NCBI GenBank assembly: GCA_020634215.1
Contig: JACKCD010000007.1
Location: 1-64,000, forward strand
DNA length: 64,000 bases
Reading direction: 5' to 3'
Source: Ardenticatenaceae bacterium
GTDB taxonomy: Bacteria; Chloroflexota; Anaerolineae; Promineifilales; Promineifilaceae
This document shows, in pieces, positions 44,378 to 52,187 of this stretch. The notes beneath the pieces are model-generated. The model did not search any database. It worked only from the letters and a program-made list of their open reading frames with translations, and had not been told where the DNA came from. Position 1 is the stretch's first letter. Every line of letters begins with the position of its first letter. A program made the position numbers and the translations under genes.

Positions 44378-44448
44378 AACTGTCTACACATACCAAGCGG
44401 CTGGGGAGCTGCATCGCCTGATATGTGCAGGCAGGTGGGAGCCAACGT

Positions 44449-44483
44449 AAAAAGCCGCACCCCGTTCAAGGGTGCGGCTTTTT
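44449..44483 (+). terminator. Terminator at the end of the polysaccharide locus
   Basis: AAAAAGCCGCACCC pairs with GGGTGCGGCTTTTT around a CGTTCAA loop, with the T-run downstream. It lies 72 bp after the GT4-like stop codon. Confidence 0.9.
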
Positions 44484-44552
44484 GCTTGGTTGCACAAAAT
44501 GCAGAAATTCTTTTAGTAACTTAACGACAAGAATCTTGTACACTGAACAAGA

Positions 44553-44625
44553 AAATAAACCACAGATATACACGGATGAACACGGATTTTTCTTATCTGT
44601 GTGTCTCTGTGTCCATCTGTAGTTT
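44553..44625. repeat. Hairpin repeat (ACAGAT/CACGGA words)
   Basis: CCACAGATATACACGGATGA near 44560 is partly complementary to TCTGTGTGTCTCTGTGTCCA near 44596. The rest of the 44.48-44.76 kb spacer has no convincing gene; a minus-strand frame there is a low-complexity shadow. Confidence 0.55.
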
Positions 44626-44762
44626 GTTTTCTTTTTGGTTGTGGCTTGTCCGCGTTAAGATAAGCCGTAGCCAAGGATTCCAATCTTCGCTCTTTGTTAT
44701 TGGCTGCTAGGAGCTGGTAGCTAGTGGCTCGTCTGGTCAACACCAGATGCTAGCAGTTCACA

Positions 44763-44791
44763 CAAAAATAGCGGCGTTTTCAGCCGCTATC
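44763..44791 (-). terminator. Terminator of the minus-strand unknown gene
   Basis: TAGCGGC at 44769-44775 and GCCGCTA at 44783-44789 form the stem, with a run of T on the minus strand beyond it. It ends transcription from the gene starting at 45400. Confidence 0.75.
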
Positions 44792-44830
44792 ATTTCATTT
44801 GGTATGGGTTGGGAGAAAAACGGCCGTTAA

Positions 44831-45400
44831 TTAGCGCAAATGGGCAAACATCTCGGTTGCCATTTCTGGCCCTACCGCGTGTGCGGCTTGCTCAATACAT
44901 CCTTCAATAAACTGCTGGGGTGATCGTTCCGGGGGAGTTTTCTGGCTAACTTCAGCCACAAGATTATAGGCACTTTTACCATACAGTTTTTGCAAAACAT
45001 TTACTGCTTCCAGACGCAAATTGCCCACAGCAGCCGCAGCCTGCCCGTTGATGGCTCTGGGTTGAGGGGCTGCAGGGGAAGGGGTGGCCGCAAAACGGCC
45101 GTTCGCGCCCTGCCGCTTTAACTGTGCCAAAATGGCTGGCACATCAGGCACAGAACCTTGCGCCATCCAGTTACGGCGGCTAGGCGAAAATTGTACACCC
45201 GTTACTTCCAGCTCTAACACAGTTGCCAGCGACACAGGTTCCGGCCGGCTGGCACGCCCAATGTAGCGAACCTGTCCCGCTTCCACCAAAATCACATGAT
45301 AAAGCTGCCGACCCTCTGCGCTCCGACCAAACAGGTGTATGGTTCCAGTCTTCTGCTCCTGATAAACCGATTCTAATATCTGGTAAAGTTTGTCTTGCAT
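44831..45400 (-). CDS. Unknown protein with DUF4388/PATAN-like N terminus
   Basis: I do not recognise a named family. Residues 1-75 look like a small beta-rich module (GTIHLFGRSAEGRQLYHVIL, VEAGQVRYIGRAS) similar in pattern to PATAN/DUF4388 domains found with two-component regulators. An Ala/Pro-rich linker (about 100-125) leads to a helical C-terminal region (LEAVNVLQKLYGKSA, QFIEGCIEQAAHAVG). No signal peptide or membrane segment is present. The ATG at 45400 follows AGGTG; a GTG at 45412 is an alternative (189 or 193 residues). It may be a signalling adaptor, possibly of the chemosensory network, but this is inference. Confidence 0.6.
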   Translation of the reverse strand: MQDKLYQILESVYQEQKTGTIHLFGRSAEGRQLYHVILVEAGQVRYIGRASRPEPVSLATVLELEVTGVQFSPSRRNWMAQGSVPDVPAILAQLKRQGANGRFAATPSPAAPQPRAINGQAAAAVGNLRLEAVNVLQKLYGKSAYNLVAEVSQKTPPERSPQQFIEGCIEQAAHAVGPEMATEMFAHLR

Positions 45401-45514
45401 GGTTGCGAACACCTATGTCCTGAAACAACTAAAAAATGCTGCTTGCCCTAATTTGCCCAACGCATTTTAGTACAAGCAGCGCACTCTGTAAATAAATGAT
45501 TTTGTCGGCTTGGC

Positions 45515-45811
45515 TTACACACGCAGGGATTTTAGAGAACCAAGGGCTTGGAAGCCAAAGATCATTGCAATAAAACCCGCCAAAATGAAGATGCGGTGGA
45601 CGGTTTCGTTGACATCAGCACTCAACCCCAAAAACTCAAACATCAATGTTTCCAGAAGATGTGCCAACCCTAAAATGGCTGCACCAACGACGATGGCATT
45701 AAATGCCCGTCCCATCACACCACCCAGGCCGCTGGAGCGAACGACAAAAATCATCCAAATACCAACCAGGAGCAACACAATATCTAATACTAAATTTACT
45801 GTTTCCATCAT
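45515..45811 (-). CDS. Small three-helix membrane protein, unknown
   Basis: This 98-residue protein has hydrophobic helices at about 5-25, 36-60 and 72-92 and polar loops with VRSSGLGG and SADVNETVHR. AAGGATGG precedes the start. It has no recognised family. It lies 114 bp upstream of the previous gene on the same strand and may be co-transcribed with it, giving a membrane/adaptor pair. Confidence 0.62.
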   Translation of the reverse strand: MMETVNLVLDIVLLLVGIWMIFVVRSSGLGGVMGRAFNAIVVGAAILGLAHLLETLMFEFLGLSADVNETVHRIFILAGFIAMIFGFQALGSLKSLRV

Positions 45812-45974
45812 TCCATCCTTTTGTAAGTTTCAATGTGATTTGCCTAGTTTTGATTAAACCCGATAACCATTAAATGAAACATTACATTTTCAGGGGGGAA
45901 ATGAAAACAATGGCTGGTGATTGGTACAAGCGACCAACCACCAGCCACTAGCCACGAACAAAAATGTTGTCAGG

Positions 45975-47219
45975 CTAGAACGTAGCGAGTAACTTGTCAG
46001 CCGCCTGCATGGGAATCGAACCGCCCTCAAAATAGCGCACCAGCGTCAGCAGTTCCTCCAGCCCGCCGGGGTATGCCAGAGCAGTGTCTACCATGCTCAA
46101 AACGTGGGTGCGGGGGGTGCCACTCCACACAATGTTGTCTCGAATATCGGGTCGCAGTTGGGCGATAACGGCCGTTCTTCTCCCCTCCTGCTGCAATGTT
46201 GGCACCTTCAACAGCGCATCCACCAGCTTCAACTTTTGCGGGACAGTCAATCCACCTTCTGCAACTTCAGGCGTGCCCACTGGGGATGTCACAGTCTCAA
46301 CAGCGTTTGTAGGAGGAACCGGTGTAGATACTTCTGGCTGCGGCTGCGGCCGGCCGTCACCCGTCAACACCTTCCCCGCCATCAGCCCCTCCACCACCCG
46401 ATTAATATGTACGCCCTGATTGCGCCACCGATTCTGCTTGGAATTTGGTTCATATTGCCCACCCATGTGGTGAATAGCAATCAGTTCCCATTCGGTGTTA
46501 AAAACAGGCGACCCTGATGACCCTTCAAGGGTATCTGTCAGATATTGCACGCGCCGCTCCGTGACAGCCACCACAACATTATGGTCAAAGGCAATCTGCT
46601 TTTGCCCACCGCCAGGGTGCTGAATGATAATGGCACGGCTGCCAACGATGGGGTTCGCCTTGCCCAGCGTCACGGCACCCCACTTCGCGTTGGGGTTGCC
46701 CGCCACGCGAACGGCCGTCCAATCATCCCCATCCTCGCTATCCCGTCCCGAAGTGAGAAAAACGGCCGTTGGATCAAATTTGTAGCTCTCCACCGCCGCA
46801 TCCCGATCTTCCAAGGTTTGCTGAAAATTAAACTCCACCCGCGCCTTTGCCGCTACCGCAGCCGTGGGCAGCACATGGTTGTTGCTAAGCAAAATATTGT
46901 TGGCGATCAGAAACCCTGTCCCCCGGCTGCCATCTGCCAGCACAATGCGCCCCACCGAGCGCGAAAGCTGTAGCCCCTTTTCCAAAAAGTTCACCGGCAG
47001 CAGCGTACTTTGATTACCGATAATCTTTTCCAACTGCCCACTTTCCGTTGGCCCTTCCCACACTTCATCCGCTACGATTGGTATGGGCATTTCTAGCAGT
47101 TGGTCTTCGGTCAACTGTTGCAGCAGTGCCGCACCTGGGTTTTCTTGCCGTGCCAATGCCACCAGCGCCATCAACCGCCCTTCAGCAATGGCACGCTCCA
47201 AAATGTGTTGCCAGGTCAC
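45975..47219 (-). CDS. Trypsin-like protease with effector-associated domains
   Basis: This 414-residue open frame carries the last part of an effector-associated domain 1 (about 1-45), a trypsin-fold protease (about 80-300) with His115 in SNNHVLP, Asp166 in DDWTAV and Ser235 in GSSGSPVF, and a C-terminal EAD2-like domain (about 333-414, with VDALLKVPTLQ and LAYPGGLEELL). EAD-flanked proteases belong to predicted prokaryotic conflict or cell-suicide systems. The frame opens with GTG 47219 without a ribosome site. The missing half of EAD1 is encoded directly upstream in the same frame behind a TAA codon. No signal peptide, so the protein is cytoplasmic. Confidence 0.78.
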   Translation of the reverse strand: MTWQHILERAIAEGRLMALVALARQENPGAALLQQLTEDQLLEMPIPIVADEVWEGPTESGQLEKIIGNQSTLLPVNFLEKGLQLSRSVGRIVLADGSRGTGFLIANNILLSNNHVLPTAAVAAKARVEFNFQQTLEDRDAAVESYKFDPTAVFLTSGRDSEDGDDWTAVRVAGNPNAKWGAVTLGKANPIVGSRAIIIQHPGGGQKQIAFDHNVVVAVTERRVQYLTDTLEGSSGSPVFNTEWELIAIHHMGGQYEPNSKQNRWRNQGVHINRVVEGLMAGKVLTGDGRPQPQPEVSTPVPPTNAVETVTSPVGTPEVAEGGLTVPQKLKLVDALLKVPTLQQEGRRTAVIAQLRPDIRDNIVWSGTPRTHVLSMVDTALAYPGGLEELLTLVRYFEGGSIPMQAADKLLATF

Positions 47220-47354
47220 GGCACTGCGGTCGCTAAAGCCAATGTGTGCCGGGTTCAGCCCTGCCTCTTTGGCTATCCGATGCGCGTCCGTCTTTTACCA
47301 GTAAATGTCAGACAATATTTTTTGCAGTTCAGAAAGTCTTGTGTTCCAGGTCAT
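47220..47354 (-). pseudogene. 5-prime end of the EAD1 domain, cut off by an in-frame TAA
   Basis: ATG at 47354 opens MTWNTRLSELQKILSDIYW, followed by TAA at 47297-47295, then KTDAHRIAKEAGLNPAHIGF and SDRSAV running into the GTG at 47219 without any frame change. EAD1 domains normally read through this region (a tyrosine, then Pro-Thr-Glu or similar, then a helix with AxEAGL). The full gene would be 460 codons. Causes could be a nonsense mutation, sequencing error, readthrough, or translation from the internal GTG. Confidence 0.75.
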
Positions 47355-47411
47355 GAGAGAAAAGTAGGGCAAGTTTGTAGGGGATTAACAATTTATTTGG
47401 GTAAAAAGCCC

Positions 47412-47490
47412 TGTCATTTCGACGAGTCTTCGAGGAGAAATCCCGCTCACTGACCGTTGCCGACCAGATTTCTCATAGGACTCAATGACA
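47412..47490. repeat. REP/MITE-like element upstream of the EAD protease
   Basis: TGTCATTTCGACGAG at 47412 and its partner ending AATGACA at 47490 bound a structured stretch with GGAGAAATC and GATTTCTC pairs inside. A related piece occurs near 5013-5058. No gene lies between 47355 and 47544. Confidence 0.6.
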
Positions 47491-47544
47491 TGTTTATCTG
47501 TTTCTTTTGTTAACTACCCACAAAATTGACCTACAACAATGTTG

Positions 47545-48423
47545 CTAGGATAAACGCGAGCCTCCAATGTCAGCTCCCGTAATTTCCCGAATCCAGTCGA
47601 GGCACAAATCTACACGGACGTAGATGCCGCCGTCACCGCAGGTGGTGTAGCCGCCGCGTGCCCCGCGTGAGGTGGCTCCCAGCAGGTAATAGTCATCACC
47701 GCCCTCGGCCTTGATGTACAGCGGGCCACCGCTGTCACCCTTGCAGCTATCTTTTTTCAGGCCGCGATGCCCAGCCACAGCTTCGCGGCCACGGGCGCAG
47801 CCATAGCGCACGTCGTCGCCTGTTTGCTGGCAACCCACCGAAATAAGCGGCACTTCAACCTGCCGTTTCAGGCCATAACCAACCTGGCCGTTGAGGTCAA
47901 CGGTACCAAAGCCGGCCGCAACGGCCGTTTTTGCCGCATACACCTCTTCCCCCTGCGCCACGTGGCGAGGCGGAACGGTCGCATCTTCAGCCAACACCAA
48001 CACCATCAGGTCAGCCTCCGGGTGAAAATAGAGCCGGTCGACGCGAATCGTTTCCCCATTTTCTGGCTCATGGATGGACGTGCCCTTGAGAAAGACGCGG
48101 GTGGCGCTTTCGCAGTGCCGCGCCGTTACCACCACGTTGGGGGCGATAAGCGTGCCGGTGCAGTAATAGCCGGTGTCGTTGCCCACAGCGCAACAGTCGG
48201 GAAACGCCTCGGTTTCCTCACCACCCACAATTTCTTCGCCAACGGTCATGGGGGGAATAACGGCCGTTTCTTCCTCCACCAACATCATCCCCGTCTCCAA
48301 ATCCATTTCCGCCAGCAGTGCCTCCGTTGACGCTGGCTCCACACCGCCCAACTCCCGACGCAGTGCCGTAATTTTTTCGCTAATATCATCCAATAGCTGC
48401 ATTACACGTGGGTTCTCAGACAT
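47545..48423 (-). CDS. Zymogen-like S1 trypsin without a signal peptide
   Basis: This 292-residue protein has a 64-residue helical/acidic propart ending EE before IVGG (65-68), the classical S1 activation site. The catalytic triad is His103 (TARHC), Asp138 (DLMVL) and Ser231 (CKGDSGGP). Asp225, six residues before Ser, matches trypsin Asp189 and predicts Arg/Lys specificity. Eight or more cysteines suggest disulfides, yet no signal peptide is evident. Activation would need cleavage after Glu, so trypsin-like self-activation is unlikely and another protease is implied. The start at 48423 follows AGGGAT; the longer frame to 48471 is less likely. It lies next to the EAD protease gene, same strand. 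Confidence 0.82.
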   Translation of the reverse strand: MSENPRVMQLLDDISEKITALRRELGGVEPASTEALLAEMDLETGMMLVEEETAVIPPMTVGEEIVGGEETEAFPDCCAVGNDTGYYCTGTLIAPNVVVTARHCESATRVFLKGTSIHEPENGETIRVDRLYFHPEADLMVLVLAEDATVPPRHVAQGEEVYAAKTAVAAGFGTVDLNGQVGYGLKRQVEVPLISVGCQQTGDDVRYGCARGREAVAGHRGLKKDSCKGDSGGPLYIKAEGGDDYYLLGATSRGARGGYTTCGDGGIYVRVDLCLDWIREITGADIGGSRLS

Positions 48424-48471
48424 AGTTCTATCCCTTATCATATTAACCGCAGCGAGCGCAAAGAACGCCAA

Positions 48472-48726
48472 CCGTGCGGTTCAGGTTCTGAAACGAGCGC
48501 TGGTCTATCGCAACGCAAAAGATAGCATACGTGCTTTGCCAGCAAATGTCCAGTTATGATTTTTGTCCTTTCCCCACGGTGACAATGGGCACTACCCGGC
48601 AGCGATAACGGCCGTTATCCTAAAAGTAGCTTGGGCGTGGTTTCGCCCCTTACTCCCCACCCTCCACGCCCTACAATCGAAGATCGATCCCGTGTCTCAA
48701 CAAGACATCGGATATGGAGCAGGGTC
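48472..48726. other. Intergenic spacer, no gene seen
   Basis: This 255-bp region lies between the divergent trypsin and UspA genes. It contains one AACGGCCGTT (48607) extended to ATAACGGCCGTTAT. Promoters for both genes should lie here, but no convincing -35/-10 pair could be chosen by eye. Confidence 0.4.
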
Positions 48727-49203
48727 ATGGACAAGACAATAACGTTATATCACCACATTTTAGTCCCGCTAGATGGTTCCGAGCTGGCCGAAACAGCGTT
48801 GGCAACCGCTTTCCAACTGGCCGAGGGCACCGGTGCCCAGGTGACGCTGCTGCGCGTGGTTGAACCATTGCCCGTTACCATCCAGCCCGCCAGCTACCAC
48901 AAGCTGACCGAGATGTCGGAGCGGGAAGCGGTGGAGTATGTGGAAGCACTGAGGGAGAAGCTGCCGAAAACGGCCGTTACCACCGAAGTCAAACTGCTGC
49001 GCGGCGACGCAGCCGAGACGATTTTGTACTACGCCGATCTGAACGACGTAGATCTCATCGTCATGACTAGCCACGGCCGTTCGGGCATCAGCCGCTGGTA
49101 CCACGGCAGCGTTACCGAAAGCGTACTGCGCGGAGCCACTTGCGCCACCTTGGTGCTGCGCCAACAGCCCGTCACCGTCCCCGAACCCGTCCTGGCCGCC
49201 TAA
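48727..49203 (+). CDS. UspA-family universal stress protein
   Basis: This 158-residue single-domain protein has HILVPLDGSELAETAL at the N terminus and the ATP-binding tail MTSHGRSGISRWYHGSVTES ending ATLVLR, which matches the G-2x-G-9x-G-S pattern of nucleotide-binding UspA proteins. The start at 48727 follows GCAGGG; upstream codons in the longer frame are not supported. It is monocistronic, with a terminator directly after the stop. Confidence 0.9.
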   Translation: MDKTITLYHHILVPLDGSELAETALATAFQLAEGTGAQVTLLRVVEPLPVTIQPASYHKLTEMSEREAVEYVEALREKLPKTAVTTEVKLLRGDAAETILYYADLNDVDLIVMTSHGRSGISRWYHGSVTESVLRGATCATLVLRQQPVTVPEPVLAA

Positions 49204-49209
49204 ATTCAA

Positions 49210-49239
49210 GTGCGCGGCACCTCAGAAAGTGCCGCGCAC
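49210..49239 (+). terminator. Hairpin terminator after uspA
   Basis: GTGCGCGGCAC pairs with GTGCCGCGCAC around CTCAGAAA, followed by a short CTTTAG. The T-run is weak, but the stem is perfect. Confidence 0.75.
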
Positions 49240-49320
49240 CTTTAGACCAGAGGCTATCTTTTTGAAAAATTCCCGCCACGCAGGCATAATCCTTGCAGAA
49301 ACAACTCGCAGGAGTCGCTT

Positions 49321-49812
49321 ATGGACAAAAAACACCCGTGGTGGCAAGGGCCGCGTGGCGAAGGGTACGTGGTTATTCAATTCTTACTGTTTGCGCTGGT
49401 GGCATTTGGGCCAGAAACGGCCCCAGGGCTGCCCCGCTGGTCAGCTCCCTGGTCAACGGTGGGGGTGTGGCTGGGGCTAGCAATTGGGTTGGTGGGAGCG
49501 GGGCTGGTGTTGGCGGGGTTGCTGTGGTTGGGGCGCAATTTAACGGCCGTTCCCCACCCCAAAGCCGATTCCACCCTCGTCCAATCCGGTGCCTACGCCA
49601 TCGTCCGCCACCCCATCTACAGCGGCATCATCCTCGGTGCCTTCGGGCTGGGGCTGCTCAAAGCCAGCACCCTCGTCATCCTCTACGCCCTCATCCTTTT
49701 CCTCTTTTTCGACATCAAATCCCGCCGCGAAGAGCAATGGCTGGCCGCTAAATTCAGTGACTATGCCCAGTATCAACAGCGGGTGCGAAAGTTGATTCCG
49801 TTTGTATATTGA
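49321..49812 (+). CDS. Isoprenylcysteine/phospholipid methyltransferase-like membrane protein
   Basis: This 163-residue protein has four hydrophobic helices and the ICMT/PEMT C-terminal motif: YAIVRHPIYSGIIL (about 97-110), then a long helix, then SRREEQWLAAKFSDYAQYQQRV (134-155) with the SAM-binding Glu-Glu and Tyr. Members methylate lipids or carboxyl groups at the membrane. CAGGAG precedes ATG 49321. Substrate unknown. Confidence 0.82.
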   Translation: MDKKHPWWQGPRGEGYVVIQFLLFALVAFGPETAPGLPRWSAPWSTVGVWLGLAIGLVGAGLVLAGLLWLGRNLTAVPHPKADSTLVQSGAYAIVRHPIYSGIILGAFGLGLLKASTLVILYALILFLFFDIKSRREEQWLAAKFSDYAQYQQRVRKLIPFVY

Positions 49813-49876
49813 GAGATTAGGGATTGGAGATTGGAGATTAAGGAGGGTTCATAATCTCCAATCTCCAATCTCTATT
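49811..49876. repeat. Low-complexity palindrome, family B (AATCTCC type)
   Basis: GAGAGATTAGGGATTGGAGA at 49811 pairs with ATCTCCAATCTCCAATCTCT near 49852-49873. It separates the methyltransferase and histidine kinase genes, and it ends 10 bp before the kinase start. Confidence 0.8.
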
Positions 49877-49885
49877 CACCGTTTT

Positions 49886-51520
49886 ATGCCCCCACCTAAC
49901 CACCCCCACCAACTTTTCCGCCTGCTACTGCTTTACCGCTGGCTGGGGCTGGTGCCGCCGCTGATTGCCCTGCTCGTTGACCCATTTGGCTGGCTACCGC
50001 TGGGGGTGCTGTTAACGGCCGTTCTCCTCACCACCCTCATCACCCTCTTCTCCACCCAGCTAAACCAACAATGGCACAAACGCCCCTGGCTGCTCCTGTT
50101 CGACCTGCTGCTCATCGCCATCTTTCTTGCCAGCAGCGGCGGCTGGCAATCCCCCTACACCCTCTACGCCTTTAGCCCCCTCATCGCCGCCGGACTGTTT
50201 TTCCAACTGCGCGGGGCACTGCTGGCAACCACCGCCTGGCTGCCCCTCTATTTGGCAGCGGTCATCCTTGCCCCGTCTGTCAACTGGCTCACAACCACCA
50301 TCAACCTCATCGGCTTCTACTTGCTTAGCGGCTCCTTTGGCTACGCCGCCCTGCTGCTCACCCGGTTACGCCACAGCGACGATGCCCTGGCCGGCAGCCA
50401 CCGCGATTTGGAACTTATCCACGACCTGACGGCCTCGCTCCACACCGCCGCCAATGTAGACGAGGTGCAAGCCCAGCTTTTAACAGCACTCACAACCCAA
50501 TTTGGCTGCGAACAGGCACTGCTGGGGCTGGTTGACCCCGAAACTGAAAGCATCAACAGTTGGTTGGGTCAGCAGCAAGCGGGCGACGACTATTTGCCCC
50601 ATGTCGCCCACCTGTCCCTGGATGAGCCAACCGTGATGGCGGCGCTGCAAAGCGAGCAACCACAGCGGCTCACAGATCCGCTGCCGCTACCGTGGCACAT
50701 GGAGAATGGGCTGCTGCTGCCGCTGCTATGGGGGCGGCAGCCGGTGGGAATTGTGCTGCTAACGCTGCCGAATGAGGCCGACTCACCCACCCGGCTGCAT
50801 TTGCTGATGGCGCTGGCGCGACAAACGGCCGTTGTGCTGGGGATGATGCAAACGCGGTTGCGAAGGGCAAAGGAAACGGCCGTTCAAGCCGAACGCGCCC
50901 GCATCGCCCTCGACATCCACGACACCGTTTCCCAATCCCTCTTTGGCATCGTCTTCACTCTCGACGGCTCGCTCAAGCTGCTGGACAAAAACCCCCAAGC
51001 TATCCGCTCCGAACTGGAATGGGCGCTGCAAATGGCAGAAGAAGTGCGGCAAAATATACGCCAATTCATTCACGATCTGTGGCAAGAAGAAATTAGCGCC
51101 CAGGCATTTGAAGCCGACCTGCGCCGCTACGCCGCCGACATTTTGCAGGCCAACAATCTCCTCGTGCAGTTCGACATTCGCGGCGACTTCACCGCCCTAT
51201 CCCCCCGCGCCCAGCGCAGTCTCTACCGCATTTGCCAGGAAAGCCTGACCAACATCGTCCACCACGCCGCCGCCAGCGAAGCCCGCATCTGCGTGGATGT
51301 GGAAAGCGGGGTGGCACGGCTGTCGGTGCGCGACAACGGCCGGGGGTTTGAGCCAGACATCGCCCTGGCGCGTGACTACGGCGACGAACATTTTGGGCTG
51401 CGCGGCATGATGGAGCGCACCCGTTCCCTCGGTGGTAGCTGCGACATCTTTAGCCAGCCAGAAGCCGGCACCTCCATTGTCATCGAGATTCCAGCGACGC
51501 AAACCAGCTTGCTTCGCTAG
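49886..51520 (+). CDS. NarL-type sensor histidine kinase (GAF, HisKA_3)
   Basis: This 544-residue membrane kinase has about five or six hydrophobic helices (10-165), a GAF-like domain (about 180-320), a HisKA_3 dimerisation helix with His345 in ALDIHDTVSQSLFGIV, and a HATPase with NIVHHAAASEA, RDNGRGFEPD and HFGLRGMMERT. Its partner regulator is the NarL-type gene at 53875, now separated by a 1.8-kb insertion. The last eight residues (after IPA) derive from inserted DNA rather than the ancestral end, which survives in the second repeat copy at 53863. The kinase domain is otherwise complete. Confidence 0.88.
   Translation: MPPPNHPHQLFRLLLLYRWLGLVPPLIALLVDPFGWLPLGVLLTAVLLTTLITLFSTQLNQQWHKRPWLLLFDLLLIAIFLASSGGWQSPYTLYAFSPLIAAGLFFQLRGALLATTAWLPLYLAAVILAPSVNWLTTTINLIGFYLLSGSFGYAALLLTRLRHSDDALAGSHRDLELIHDLTASLHTAANVDEVQAQLLTALTTQFGCEQALLGLVDPETESINSWLGQQQAGDDYLPHVAHLSLDEPTVMAALQSEQPQRLTDPLPLPWHMENGLLLPLLWGRQPVGIVLLTLPNEADSPTRLHLLMALARQTAVVLGMMQTRLRRAKETAVQAERARIALDIHDTVSQSLFGIVFTLDGSLKLLDKNPQAIRSELEWALQMAEEVRQNIRQFIHDLWQEEISAQAFEADLRRYAADILQANNLLVQFDIRGDFTALSPRAQRSLYRICQESLTNIVHHAAASEARICVDVESGVARLSVRDNGRGFEPDIALARDYGDEHFGLRGMMERTRSLGGSCDIFSQPEAGTSIVIEIPATQTSLLR
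50986..51496 (+). repeat. 511-bp direct repeat, copy 1 (inside the histidine kinase gene)
   Basis: Aligned without gaps to 53353-53863, with about 26 differences by hand (near 95% identity), most at third codon positions. It covers the end of the dimerisation helix and the whole ATPase domain. Together the copies bracket the restriction-modification cassette. Confidence 0.92.
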
Positions 51521-51587
51521 CAACCTACTGGTGTCAGAACGAGAGCGTGGTAAACTCCAACAAACAGGTAGCTCAAGGAAACTTGCT

Positions 51588-52187
51588 ATGAAACCATCCC
51601 TAACAATTGATTCGTTATGCCAAGAAGCACATGTCTTCTCAGTACTGGAATCTCAACATCATGAATCCAGCTTGTACGGTGTGACAGATGGAAAAGCCAT
51701 TGGAACGTACCTTGAACATAAATTTCAACAATATCTGCGGCAGCGGTATATCTATGCTGAAGGGAGTTCAGCCAAAGGCGTCGATTTTCCCGAGTTGGAT
51801 GTAGACATGAAGGTAACTCGAATTACCCAACCACAATCTTCATGTCCGTTTCGCTCTGCAAGGCAAAAAGTTTATGGCCTAGGCTATTCACTGCTCGTCT
51901 TCGTTTACGACAAAATTGATGACCATGCTGAACAAACAGGGCAACTTGATATTTTGAGTACAACATTTATTGAAAGTCAGCGAACGGCCGATTATCAAAC
52001 AACGACAGGCTTATACCAGTTGCTTAATAATAGCGGCAACCTTGATGACATCATTGCTTTTTTAACAGATCGGTTTCTCCCAGTTGATGAGGTGCAGGTG
52101 GTACAATTAGCTGAAGAAATTTTGACCCATCCGCCTACCATTTGGCTATTTGACTATTTCGAAAATGCTTTGCAATGGCGACCATAA
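51588..52187 (+). CDS. Type II restriction endonuclease-like protein
   Basis: This 199-residue protein starts at ATG 51588 after AAGGAA. It has a conserved-looking PD-(D/E)xK-type core: GSSAKGVDFPELDVDMK (59-75), with acidic residues before Asp73-Met-Lys75, then QPQSSCPFRSARQKVYGLGY, a strand-helix segment seen in restriction enzymes. The frame is uninterrupted. Its stop overlaps the ATG of the downstream methyltransferase remnant, a normal R-M arrangement. Base composition is lower in GC than the flanks. The exact enzyme type and target site are unknown. Confidence 0.7.
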   Translation: MKPSLTIDSLCQEAHVFSVLESQHHESSLYGVTDGKAIGTYLEHKFQQYLRQRYIYAEGSSAKGVDFPELDVDMKVTRITQPQSSCPFRSARQKVYGLGYSLLVFVYDKIDDHAEQTGQLDILSTTFIESQRTADYQTTTGLYQLLNNSGNLDDIIAFLTDRFLPVDEVQVVQLAEEILTHPPTIWLFDYFENALQWRP

